Assembly: GCA_000149265.1 (NCBI GenBank) | Contig: CH003102.1 | Coordinates: 222,149 to 286,148, forward strand | Length of the DNA: 64,000 nt | Direction: 5' to 3' | DNA from: Ciona savignyi | Lineage: Eukaryota > Chordata > Ascidiacea > Phlebobranchia > Cionidae | Shown: positions 13,501 through 23,336 of the stretch, in pieces | How the letters are laid out: each line of letters opens with the position of its first letter | How positions within the stretch are numbered: position 1 is the first letter of the stretch | The notes under the pieces: model-generated | What the model was told of the DNA's origin: nothing | What the model saw: only the letters and a program-made list of their open reading frames with translations | Database searches by the model: none | Translations under genes and position numbers: made by a program

Positions 13501-13696
13501 TAACTTGACGTCGTCATCAATTATCTTCATCCCCCTACCCTGCCTGGAATGTAATTCAATCAATTCCAAATATTCCAAGTTTCCACCGAACTTACACTGT
13601 TTTCAACTTTTTCCTTTTCTTCTTCTTAGTTTTGTCTCCATTTGCCGGCGATAAATATTTCTTTAAATATTCTTCCTTGCTAATAGTGGACATCAT
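10572..13696 (-). CDS. BUD13: BUD13 homologue, spliceosomal RES-complex subunit, 436 aa
   Basis: Minus-strand exons, 5' to 3': 13696-13596, 13543-13459, 13070-12555, 12307-12184, 11832-11709, 11170-10986, 10747-10572; all joints in frame. BUD13 is part of the retention-and-splicing (RES) complex in activated spliceosomes. The N-terminus (MMSTISKEEYLKKYLSPANG then a Lys-rich stretch) is typical. Residues about 63-234 are an Asp/Ser/Arg-rich region with repeated DSDSD and RRR blocks; the conserved C-terminal domain follows with EDPMAEYFARKK, RPTYRGPTPAPNRFNLMPGY and a final KWSVGDM. There are two adjacent start codons at 13696/13693. An acceptor-like TTTTTCAG about 40 bp upstream could receive the spliced leader. 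The protein is shorter than the human one, mainly in the low-complexity region. Confidence 0.96.
10838..10920 (+). mobile_element. SINE fragment
   Basis: Central part only (CTGAACCCAGCGGATTAATG, ACACAACACACTGCAATAGC) in the last BUD13 intron, on the strand opposite to BUD13. Confidence 0.7.
11500..11575 (+). repeat. SINE tRNA-like head, isolated
   Basis: A GTCTGGTGGTTTAGTGCAAC segment, a short stem built on CCTTTCAACTGAAAGG, and the B-box-like GGTTCGAAAT. The SINE body does not follow. Lies in a BUD13 intron, antisense to that gene. Confidence 0.65.
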
Positions 13697-14155
13697 ATGT
13701 GATTAAACAAAGTTAACTGGTCCAAATACTGAAAAACATTTCACAATTGGAAGTTGGTGAACAAATTACGGGACGTAATAGTACCCAGTTGCAAATGACA
13801 TCGGAAATAATAACTTGAACACAAATTTAGAAATTATCAGAATTCGTACAATATAAACACAGATAGTCAGCATATTTTTAAATCATTAACATTTTGCAAT
13901 AAAACATAAAAATATGATTGAAAAATTTAACCATTTTAAAATTAAGCGTGATTGAAATGTAACCTAAATCGACAATACAAAAAAGCATTTATCACATTGA
14001 AAAATGTTCTAAACAAAATATCTTCGTTAGAGAGTACAGGTGTAATTAAATCTAATAAACCGGTTTAACCGAGGCAAACTGATGGTGGTTACTCTAAACA
14101 ATGGTGGTTATGCTTATTCAAAACAAAAATGGTTCTACGTTGAAAATGCCCCCCA

Positions 14156-14419
14156 TTATTCCTTCATCTCCCCATCCTCCCCTTCCTCCTCCACCCCCTT
14201 GATGTAGAGGATGTTGTTGCATCGGATCAGCACCTCCCCCAGATGTCCCGACAACGCTCCTTCCACGAATTCCTCTGTGTTCGCGAGTTGCATGTTCATG
14301 TAGCCATCCACCGACACCAGGTATCCCTTGTATTCCATTCCCCACTTCAGCTTCACAAGCACTGGTTTCCCTGTGAGTCCATTTAAGAATGGCTTCGGGT
14401 TCATCGGTAAAGTCGACAT
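14156..14419 (-). CDS. SNRPF: Small nuclear ribonucleoprotein F (Sm F), 87 aa
   Basis: Complete single-exon gene. Sm F is one of seven proteins forming the heptameric ring around the Sm site of U1, U2, U4 and U5 snRNAs. The Sm1 motif ([19 protein letters not shown], then [15 protein letters not shown]) and the Sm2 motif ([13 protein letters not shown]) are intact, and the C-terminus GEDGEMKE matches the acidic tail of the family; length equals the human protein. The reading frame is open for 40 codons upstream, but [14 protein letters not shown] is the family start. An acceptor-like AATTTCACAG lies about 20 bp before this ATG and suits spliced-leader addition. It lies 460 bp upstream of BUD13 on the same strand and is divergent from NKAIN. 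The lack of introns, unlike vertebrate orthologues, suggests intron loss or a retrocopy. Confidence 0.97.
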   Translation of the reverse strand: MSTLPMNPKPFLNGLTGKPVLVKLKWGMEYKGYLVSVDGYMNMQLANTEEFVEGALSGHLGEVLIRCNNILYIKGVEEEGEDGEMKE

Positions 14420-14821
14420 TTTGGATGATTTGTTCAAAACTGTGAAATTCTTAGAGTTGAAAACCGCTTGTTCTCCACGCTTGTAATGAGTATCAGAATC
14501 GGACTTAAACCAAACGATTTGGGGAATTCCCAGAACCATAGAAGTATATATAGCGACAAAATATTTGACAAACCTTTTAAAATTATACTAAAAATGAAAT
14601 AAAATACTAATTTCATGACATTGAATAAATCATTTTTAAGTATATTTTTAGGAAATTTGTAAAAGATTAGTCAAGCGCAAAATTTTACAGTAATTTTTCC
14701 ATAAACCGTATTTTCAAGTTCGACAGAAGAAAGCCAACTTTAACTGACACTGTCTGAGAAACCAATCCAAGCGATCACGGTTTGTTTCCCGCAGTTTATA
14801 GAGGAGGAGGGACATTGGATA

Positions 14822-17690
14822 ATGGAATGCTATTGCTCTGGTGCTTGCTGCATGATTGTAATATGTATCATGCAACTGGTAAGTTTAATGACGTTACTTT
14901 AATTTATTCTGGTGTTTTTAGTTGTAAATATTTCAGTTTAATGTTAATCTGTGTCTCCATATTAATTGTGTGATAATTATTCATACTATCATCATACACT
15001 AGTGTGTCAAACTGCCAAGTCGTCAGTCTAAAGGTTGTGGGATTGAAACCAGACACTGGTAAATTGTTTCTGTCGTTAACTGGTATTGTCAGATCACCTC
15101 ACGCCCACAGTTGGGTTACCGGAGCTATTACAGAGTGTTGTGTATGATTTAGATGTTCCTTTATTTTATTAGAACCCATTAATCCGCTGGGTTCGGGCAA
15201 TGTCCGTAAAGTGCCTTGCCCATGGACACAACTGACTAGCTAGCGACCAGTTTCGAACATTTTGATTGAATGGCGTCGTACTAAACCACTAGACTAACTA
15301 GTCAAACATAAGTGGATTAATGGGGTTAAATTTAAACTGTAGAAAAGTGTCAAACTTACCTATTGGTCTGGTAAAACCAACTGACAAGTCAGGTAATCTT
15401 ATGATTGCCTGTATTATATACCAGTGTATGGCAGATTTCACCCAGAAATAAAGCTAAGTCAATCGAAGGAAAGTGCAATGACACATCCATATAGTGGCAT
15501 TGTTGTGCAACCCTCCTTTAAATATATGAATATCCTGTCCTATAAAAAAAATTTAGAGCCTAGTCATCAAAGCCAGGTTTCACATCCATTTACTTTTCAG
15601 CTGACAATTTCCGCTCGGCAAGCATTTGATTTCCTTGGTTTCCAGTGGGCTGCGATTGTTGTCAATTTCTGCCAGATTGGAGCCGTCATACTTGGACTCG
15701 CTGGAGCGTACAGGCAGAAACGCAGACTAATTGCAGTTGTAAGTGACTCAGCTCTTTTTATCGCGGCTTAATGGCTATGTAGTTTTGTGCTTGATCTATT
15801 AACCAAAGGGTTGTTCGATCGAAACTGGTTGACAACTAGTCATTTGTGTCCTTGGGCACTTGGCGGAAAATAGTAGACAAACCCAGCGGATTATTAGGTT
15901 CCACCAAATTAGATTTGAATCATCACAACACACTGCAATAGCTCCGGTAACCCGACAGTGGGCGCGAGGTGATCTGACAATTGATAACTTTTTCTGCGTT
16001 TTCCCAATCCCAGGGATAAACCAGGAATAACCAGGCTTTTCTAATAACTATTAGTTCAATCCATGCCAACCTGAGGTTGCTGTTGCATTATATCCTGGAT
16101 GAGCTTGGTTTATCTTTATAGCTAAATAAGATGACATAACAATGATTGCTTGCAGTACGCCACGTGGTCTCTCATATGGTTGGGATGGAACTCATACATT
16201 GTATTTCTCTACCTGGGCATTGGGGATTTGAAACTGGTAAGTTTGAGATATTCTTATCATGGCAACCGAACCACTGATATCTTTCGACCTTAATCTTCTG
16301 TTTTGAAACGCTTATTGAAGCAAAAGTAACCACCCAAAGATTTATTTGCTTTCTTATTGTATGCAGCATGTTGTACCTACTCTTATGTAAATCTGTTATA
16401 CAGGGCCAATATTCTCGTGAGCTCCCACATGGATTCTTACTCGCCTGAAATTTAATGGATTTTGGACCCTGGATATTTTAGGACCAACTTTATATTTTGG
16501 AATAAAAATAAAAGTTCCAACAATTGTACTAAATATTCTTCTAACAGGAGGAACACATGATAAGTTTGAACCTCGGATTGAATGACAATTATTCCTGGTT
16601 TAAACTCCATCCATTCGGTTGTGCAGCCAACCCCAACCTACCAAGCGGGGAGTTTTGTATTTATCGATTCCAATATATCGAAATCTACCAATCCAGTGTC
16701 CAACTGTTACTTGGTGTGAGTACATGTTATTGTATAACTGTTACGCACTGAAATTATGTATGTTTTAAAAAGGTGATTTATCTTAGTTTTGTCAATTTTG
16801 CCTCGAGTCTAAGTAACTTTGTTATGTAATTTCCGTCAACATAGCATAGGGGTGCAAATGCTGATGCAAATTGGGTTGGGAGGGGTTACAAACGCAAATA
16901 TAATTGAATCGCCTTCGCAGGTGATCGGTTTCAGCTTCGCGTGCTACACCGTTGGAATCATGAAGGAGGACGAACGAAATTGTGAGTTTGCGCTTCTTCC
17001 CTCCAATTTCGATGTTTAAGTCGTTTAAGTGCTGTATTGGGTCGTATAGGAGGACATTTGTGTAAATACCCACTGATTAGCTGTACAAGAGAGGAGTGGG
17101 ATTGAAACTGGTCGTTAGCTAGTCGGTTTAGTCCTTGGGCAAGGCACTTAACAGACATTGCCTGAACACAGTAAATTAATGGTAAATTTAATAAACTACT
17201 GAATTTAAGAAACTTGAATCACAACACATTGCAATAGCTTGGGTAACCCGACGGTGGACGTAAGGTGATCCGACAATTGCTTGTGTGATAATTTTCATTT
17301 TCCCATTCATGGGGACAAAGAAGAGTATCCTATACCATAATACATAATTAGTTTTTATTATATTTTGTATTTGTGAATTATAGTACTAATATATTAATGT
17401 GTTAAGGTAGTAATATTAACTGTTGTATTTAGCTTTCTTCTTACATCATTAGTTATATGACATTCAAACAGACGCATGTTATAATTATAAAAGAAATGGC
17501 AAAACGACAACGGTTATAGCACATTCATATTACGAAACAATTGATTATAAAAATTGAGAATAATCTTTTTATGCCACTTACCATTTTGACAGTTGATTTA
17601 CAAATGGGCTACCACGGAAGTATTGGGAGCCATAAGGTTGGAGAGGATGTTAATGATAATGGAAGGAGTGTTCAACCTCTCGTCGGGTGA
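14822..17690 (+). CDS. NKAIN-family Na,K-ATPase-interacting membrane protein, 200 aa
   Basis: Exons 14822-14878, 15601-15738, 16156-16236, 16548-16715, 16921-16981, 17593-17690 join in frame to 200 residues, the usual NKAIN length. NKAINs are small four-pass membrane proteins that bind the Na,K-ATPase beta subunit. Family landmarks: RQAFDFLGFQWAAIVVNF, ILGLAGAYRQKRRLIAVYATW, WLGWNSYIVFLYLGIGDLK, a Cys-containing extracellular loop (FGCAANPNLPSGE), and QSSVQLLLGVIGFSFACYTV. Hydrophobic segments fall at about residues 4-22, 28-52, 61-86 and 145-168. The start follows a pyrimidine-rich acceptor (TTTGTTTCCCGCAG), suggesting trans-splicing. The stop TGA overlaps a consensus donor (GG|GTGAGT), so an alternative longer C-terminus is possible. 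Which NKAIN paralogue it matches is unclear. Confidence 0.9.
15000..15310. mobile_element. SINE head (+) followed by antisense SINE copy (-)
   Basis: A degraded sense head at 15000-15060 is followed at about 15085-15310 by an antisense copy: GTTACCGGAGCTATTACAG, TTAATCCGCTGGGTTCGGGC, GTGCCTTGCCCATGGACA. In intron 1 of the NKAIN gene. Confidence 0.75.
15780..16040 (+). mobile_element. SINE copy, nearly full length
   Basis: Head remnant with GATCGAAACTGG, then TGTGTCCTTGGGCACTTGG, CCCAGCGGATTATTAGGTTC, ACAACACACTGCAATAGC, GTAACCCGACAGTGGGCGCG and the GGGATAAACCAGGAAT tail. In NKAIN intron 2. Confidence 0.8.
17085..17320 (+). mobile_element. SINE copy
   Basis: GGGATTGAAACTGGTCGTTA, GTCCTTGGGCAAGGCACTTA, ACAACACATTGCAATAGC and GTAACCCGACGGTGG are in order. 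The tail is reduced. In the last NKAIN intron. Confidence 0.8.
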
Positions 17691-18737
17691 GTGTTTTGCC
17701 TTGTACTGAATATACCAAGTGATATGCTGACAGGAATGCAATCCTATTATGAAAAGAAAAAATTTGGAAAATTTATTTAAAAAATATCCTTTCAAATATG
17801 TGTTTCCAAATACCATAAAAATTGTAAAAAAATCAATGCAAAATAGTCATATCCAAGGCTATAATAACTCGATGTAACAATTAGGTTCACGTTCCTCGAT
17901 TATACAGTACAACATAGGAATGAAAAGGTAACAAAAATGCTCTTCTGGTCCAAGCCTCTAAATACGTGGCAATTACATAAACTCATAGAAATACAATAAA
18001 AATTAGGATTTCGTTCAACACTAATAATTACTAAAAAATATGCGGAACAACCTAATTCCCGCAGCTACAATAAGCAATTAACTTCGAAATGCTGGAATCA
18101 AAAATAATTTCAACTCATTTCTTGGTTCTGAAATCTTGGTTCTGAAATGAACGTTAATGAACCCTAAATATTTCATACCTCAACCATGCTTGGCTACAGA
18201 TCCACCCTACACACCTCATCCACTGTCTGAGTGAAACTATGAATTGCCCATCCATGCTACACAACTTCAAATACACACCACCACTAACCAAGCTGCAGTT
18301 ACATAGTTCGTACCCTGCCATTTGAACACAAGCATGATATGCAGTCACCTATTTGCCCCTTCAATTCCTGTTTCAAGTGAAAATGTAGACATTGTGAGAT
18401 TCCACACAACTTGGATATCGTTGTTGTTTATATTGGTTGAATATAATACCTGTTACATGTGCCTTGACATTGATCAATGAATATTATGGAAATGTTGTAT
18501 TGCTGCATAGTTTCTATGTATAATCGTGTTGAAATTAAGTTTATTTTCATTTGTTACCTATTTTAAGTATTATGTTACGTTTTTCTAATCACATACATTA
18601 GTGAAAAATATTTTAATTTTTTAATTATTTGCTGTAATCTTGTTATTTTGCATTCCATTATATTTTAAGTTGATCAAATTGGTACTTTTGTTACAGAATG
18701 TAGGTTTTTTTAACTTTGTCGATAAATTAAATATCTA

Positions 18738-21352
18738 ATGGAGCTTCCTCAAGAACTAGAAATCGAAAGATTCCCGGAGAAATTATTCGATTTGGATGAA
18801 GTGGACGAATGTGTTCTGCGCGACCGGAACGGGAATCCGGTGTCGTTTAAATCGATCCGAGAAGACGCAACTTGTATTTTCGTATTTGTGAGGGTAAGAT
18901 GTGGGATTTGTTATGTGGCAATGGGGCGGCATTAAGCCAAAAGGTTTTGGCATTGAAACTGGTCGCTGGCTGGATGAATAAGCAGACATCGTTCTAACCC
19001 AGTGGGTTCTACTAAAATAAAAAAAATGTCCTAATTATACAACTCATTGCAATATGATTTCATGATTGTCTCGGTGATTACATCTCATTTTGTTTTTCCC
19101 ATTCACATGGCTAATGTATTGCCCTTCAAAAATGTGATACACCAACCAATATATTCCTCAGCACTTCATAGATTACGTCACGAAGGAATATGTGGAGGAT
19201 TTCTCCAAGATCTTCCCTCATCATTTGCAGGTATTTTCACCATTTGGTGCAGAATGTTTAAGTTTTTTTTTGACCAATTTAGAAAAACATTAAACAAAAC
19301 TAATTATGCTAAAGAAACCAGATAATATGTCAAAACAAACGGTCGTTTACGTCTGTATTCAAAAAACATACAATGATTAATTTTAGTGGAAGTGGCCGGA
19401 AAATCTAAGCAAAATTTCGATAAAATAGAACGAATTGTGTTAAAATCCATTTATATAAAGCCCTGAAGAAGACTGGGTTTATGCGACCAGTACTGTGGGG
19501 GAGCTGGCTTTAGGAGAAGGTGTGGCCCGAAAGAGTGGACTAAATGGATTAAAACCAAATTTCACCTACCACTTCCTTCATAAACATTGATAACCAATCA
19601 ACTTGATGAAACAGGGACGAAACGTGAAGATAGTTGTGGTGGGATGCGCCCCATCTAGATTCATCGCGCCATTTTGTAACGAAACAAATTTCGAACATTC
19701 CATGTTCTGCGACTCCAAGCGAATCATCCATAAATCACTGGGGTTGCATGAATACCCACAAATATCCTTGTCAAGTAAGTCATACCTGCTTAATAACCTA
19801 CATGGTGGAGGTGGTGGCTCAATGCAGTGTGTTGTATATGATGGAGAGTTGTTTTATTCAACTTGAAAGAACCCCTCAATTCACTGGATTCATGTGATGT
19901 CCATTTGGTGCCTTGTCCAAGTACACCTAACGCGTGATGCCGTGACGCGTGATGCCGTGACGCGTGATGCCGTGACGCGTGATGCCGTGACGCGTGATGC
20001 CGTGACGCGTAACGCCGTGACGCGTGACGCCGTGACGCGTGATGCCGTGACGCCGTGACGCGTGACGCCGTGACGCGTGATGCCGTCACGCGTGACGCCG
20101 TGACGCATGATGCCGTGACGCGTGATGTCACGCGTGACGCCGTGACGCATGATGCCGTGACGCGTGATGCCGTGACTCGTGATGCCGTGACGCGTGATGC
20201 CGTGACGCGTGATGCCGTGACGCGTGATGCCGTGACGCGTGATGCCGTGATACCATGATGCGTGATACCATGATGCGTGATGCCGTGATGCGTGATGCCA
20301 TGATGCGTGATGCCATGATGCGTGATGCCATGATGCGTGATGCCATGATGCGTGATACCATGATGCGTGATACCATGATGCGTGATGCCATGATGCGTGA
20401 TGCCATGATGCGTGATACCATGACGGGTGATACCGTGACGCGTGATGGCGTGACGCGTGATTTGTGATACATGACACAGATGAAGTGAGTCCCCACGTGA
20501 AGTCGAACGCGATCTCGGGATTCTTCCTCACGATGTGGAGATCGCTGAAGAGCCAGATCGAGCAAGGTGACGCAATGCAACAAGGAGGACAACTTGTCAT
20601 CGACCCAGGTAATCGTTGCAGCCACGCTGGTGTGCGACAATCGTGTGTTGCAGCCACGCTGGTGTGCGACAATCGTGTGTTGCAACCACGCTGGTGTTCG
20701 ACAATCGTGTGTTGCAACCACGCTGGTGTTCGACAATCGTGTGTTGCAACCACGCTGGTGTGCGACAATGTGTTGCAACCTTGCTACAATAAAATTATAC
20801 AACAAAGATTGTATTCACGGAGATACTACAGTGTGTAGTGGAAGTTCCCTATGATTGGTGGTACTGTGCAATCGTAGAGTGATAGTCAAATCATTTGGAC
20901 GGATATGCATGTTGGTTATGATGTTTCATTGAGAATTTAATAAAGTTCAACACCCATATTTGTAATCATCCCCTACTTTTATTTCATGCAATTTGAAGTT
21001 GATGTCGTTTCATGCGTTCATTAGTAAAGAATATATTAAACTCAACATCCCCGGTAGATGTGACGGCCACGTCTAAATATACCGACAGTTTGATTGGATT
21101 ATACACGTTTGTTAACTACTGTCGTTTTCCCCCTTTTCCAATTTATTATCATTTACCGTGTTTTTATCGTGGAAACAAAAAAACAACTAAACTAATCCGA
21201 ACCTGACGAATCTATGTTGCTGCGCAGAAGGAAAGATCTTGTACTTCCACCGCGACGCTCACCCACTTGACCACACGTCAATCAACGAGTTGCTCAAAGT
21301 GGCTCAGCTTCCACGGATTGACTTCAGTACCAACCCCATCCAAGACGTCTGA
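18738..21352 (+). CDS. PRXL2C: PRXL2C (AAED1) homologue lacking the CxxC cysteines, 212 aa
   Basis: Exons 18738-18893, 19162-19230, 19615-19774, 20480-20608, 21228-21352 join in frame to 212 residues. This is a thioredoxin-fold protein of the AhpC/TSA-like PRXL2 group. Matching blocks: FVFVRHF at the end of strand 1, YVTKEYVEDFSKI, VKIVVVGCAP, PFCNET, SPHVKSNAISGF, GDAMQQGGQLVIDPG, YFHRDAHPLDH and a final NPIQDV. In vertebrate AAED1 the motif after FVRHF is LCYICKEY; here it reads IDYVTKEY, so both cysteines are replaced (D56 and T59). C86-like GCAP and PFC cysteines remain. A peroxiredoxin-type activity is therefore doubtful. Introns 3 and 4 hold minisatellites. Poly(A) signal at 21676-21681. 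Confidence 0.92.
18930..19130 (+). mobile_element. SINE copy, diverged
   Basis: Head with AAAGGTTTTGGCATTGAAAC and GGTCGCTGGCTGG, then CCCAGTGGGTTCTACTAAA and a rearranged tail (TTTCCCATTCACATGGC). In intron 1 of the PRXL2C gene. Confidence 0.65.
19310..19545 (+). repeat. Dispersed retroelement-like repeat, copy A
   Basis: Shares with 21780-22085 the segment AAAGCCCTGAAGAAG, then CGACCAGTACTGTGGGGGAG and TTTAGGAGAAGGTGTGGCCC. An upstream AT-rich part is also shared. Class unknown. Confidence 0.7.
19929..20465 (+). repeat. 15-bp minisatellite, about 35 copies, two variant blocks
   Basis: Intron 3 of the PRXL2C gene. The left block (to about 20255) repeats GTGACGCGTGATGCC; the right block repeats ATGATGCGTGATGCC. 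The blocks differ by transitions at CpG sites (CCGTGACG to CCATGATG). It is open in several frames on both strands, which is an artefact of the 15-bp period. The array stops about 15 bp before exon 4, so the branch and pyrimidine region of that acceptor is very short. Confidence 0.95.
20609..20785 (+). repeat. About 32-bp minisatellite, about 5 copies
   Basis: Begins directly at the donor of PRXL2C exon 4. The unit contains GTGTGTTGCA, CCACGCTGGTGT and GCGACAATC; the last copy is shortened. Unrelated to the 15-bp array in the previous intron. Confidence 0.9.
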
Positions 21353-21779
21353 ACTTCCACCGCTTTACCTGCTACTCATGTTGCACAATGGATACAATCC
21401 CCCCATGCGCATGCACGGCCAAGCAAATGCAATTACTTCGCGCACATGCAGCCGCTACCTTACACTTTTAACTACAAGTTTTATATCTAATTTACCCACT
21501 GTTGTTTAGCTGTACTATCTCGCTTTGTAGCCTTTGCACTGATGATACCACTGTATCTCTCGTCTTCTTTAGAACAATTGTTTTCCTAGTGTTTTAGCTG
21601 CCAATTTATATCACGTGATGCAGTCTAGTTTTGTACCTTAACATTACGCTCATGGAGCGGATAGGGAGTAGTCGTAATAAACCGTTGTCACAACGCATTC
21701 CAGTGGGCTTGGAGGAACTCCGGTTTTATCTCTGTTTACTTTATTCAGTTTAGTTTTTATCTCTGTTTCTGTTTTATCT

Positions 21780-22085
21780 CTGTTTAGTGTATTCATTTTT
21801 TGCCCTAGTATTTAAAAAAGGCAAGCGAATAAAAAATAACGACACGGGAACAGGAAAGGACAGCAAAACGAACAGTCGTTAAAACAAGTCATTGAAAAAA
21901 AAATAATTTAATAAATATAGCGGACGCGGCCGCCAAACCTAGGCGAAAGAACAATAATGTGCAAACTGATTTAATTAAAACCAAACAATATAAAGCCCTG
22001 AAGAAGAGTGTCCGGTAAAGCGCAACCAGTACAGTGGGGGAGCCGGCTTTAGGAGAAGGTGTGGCCCGAAAGCGTGGACCAGAGT
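21780..22085 (+). repeat. Dispersed retroelement-like repeat, copy B (best preserved)
   Basis: Order of parts: TTTAAAAAAGGCAAGCGAAT, GACACGGGAACAGGAAAGG, ACGAACAGTCGTTAAAAC, AATAAATATAGCG, AAGCCCTGAAGAAGAGTGTC, CAACCAGTACAGTGGGGGAG. Parts recur at 5130-5365, 19310-19545, 56365-56410 and 59830-60010. Possibly the end of a LINE or Penelope-type element; no ORF is present. Confidence 0.75.
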
Positions 22086-22499
22086 GGAAAAAGAAAAAAC
22101 CCTAAAATGAAATTCCACTAATGTCAGATGACACTGTTAGTTTTAAGCACACTTACCGGGGCATTATTCCATGGTAACACATGGGGGCATACCGGGAAAA
22201 TGTGATTTGTTTGCATCCCACACGAACTACAACATTCTTGTGGTCTTTTTAATCCGAGCCAAATTTCGAACCCATGATGGGTTAGTTAGACCGTTTTTAG
22301 GAAGAATTAGTTGGATGAATCGCGTTAACCATTCGCTCACACAACCGATCGCATCCTCGTAATTGATCGAATCTGGTTGTTGAGCGCTACCTAGTGGTCG
22401 GTATGAGATGGCTTGTATAGATGGACTTGGGCACCAAACATCGCCCAATATTGGGGATCACACGGGCGTTTTACATCGCCATTTGTAAGGCTATCCCAT

Positions 22500-22695
22500 C
22501 TACCGTGGTTACCGGAGCTATTGCAGTGTGTTGTGTATGATAGACATGTTCCTTCAATTTGGTTAAACTCGCACAAGATTCATACAATGCCCGCTAAGCG
22601 CCCTTTCCCAAGGACACAACCGACATGTTGGTTTCGATCCCACTACCCTTCGGTTGAAGGACCAGCTAACAGGCCGAAGAAGAACCCTCGAACAA
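22500..22695 (-). mobile_element. SINE copy, antisense
   Basis: Reads GTTACCGGAGCTATTGCAGT, TGTTGTGTATGATAGACATG, then GCGCCCTTTCCCAAGGACAC and a head with TTCGATCCCACTACCCTTCG on the plus strand. The tail half is cut off. Confidence 0.8.
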
Positions 22696-23288
22696 GGCAT
22701 TTGAAACCTGATCCGAAATCCGACAGAATGTTTTAAATCACCGATCAAACAAGCATCGTTTGGAAACATTAACCAGATCCTAATTGTCCTCGTGTAATCG
22801 AATCGCCATTGTGTTACTGTGTAACAAGTTATGACTTTATTTTCACTTCGTTTGGTACAAACAAGCATATTGATCACAAGTTGTCCACTCCGGTACGAGT
22901 TCCCGTATTTTCGGAAGGTCTTGAAGGATCAATGGGTTGGCGCGGTGTTTAACGCTGTTGCAGTGAAGATAAGTTGGAGAGTCGAACAAGGAATATTTCT
23001 GAAGCGATGCCTGTGGTTTGAGCGGGTTAGGCTCACAAGTATAACGCGATTCCTACGCAATCAAGCTGGTCAGCTAATAGACGTGTATCGGTGGTAACCT
23101 TGTGGTTTCGTGTAAAAAGTCATTTGTGTTGGAAGGACAGGTTCGCCCGACGATCGGTGATCTACGTAATACCAGGTCCATCTTATAAGGACGAGGATGA
23201 CTGGTTTACGTGGAAATGTATGGTGGTTGTGGGTGGGTTTGGTAGTTTTCGAATTATAAATAAAATATTTAGGTCGAAGTTCGTATTT

Positions 23289-23336
23289 AAGTGACGTAGT
23301 CGCCATAAGTGACGTAGTCGCTGTAAGTGACGTAGA
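23289..23336 (+). repeat. 18-bp tandem repeat with TGACGTA, three copies
   Basis: TAAGTGACGTAGTCGCCA, TAAGTGACGTAGTCGCTG and TAAGTGACGTAG. Each copy holds a CRE/ATF-like TGACGTA word. Situated 1.4 kb upstream of the first CNBD2-like exon. Confidence 0.75.

Noticed and set aside
19790..20805. Long antisense open frames (up to 292 codons, HHASR/VTASR repeats)
   Set aside because: They exist only because the 15-bp minisatellite has no stop in several frames on both strands; flanking PRXL2C exons are on the other strand.
19460..22040. Hammerhead ribozyme in the dispersed repeat core (CTGAAGA)
   Set aside because: The CTGANGA box is present, but the GAAA box is not: copies read GCAACC or GCGACC, and no stem set could be drawn consistently across copies.
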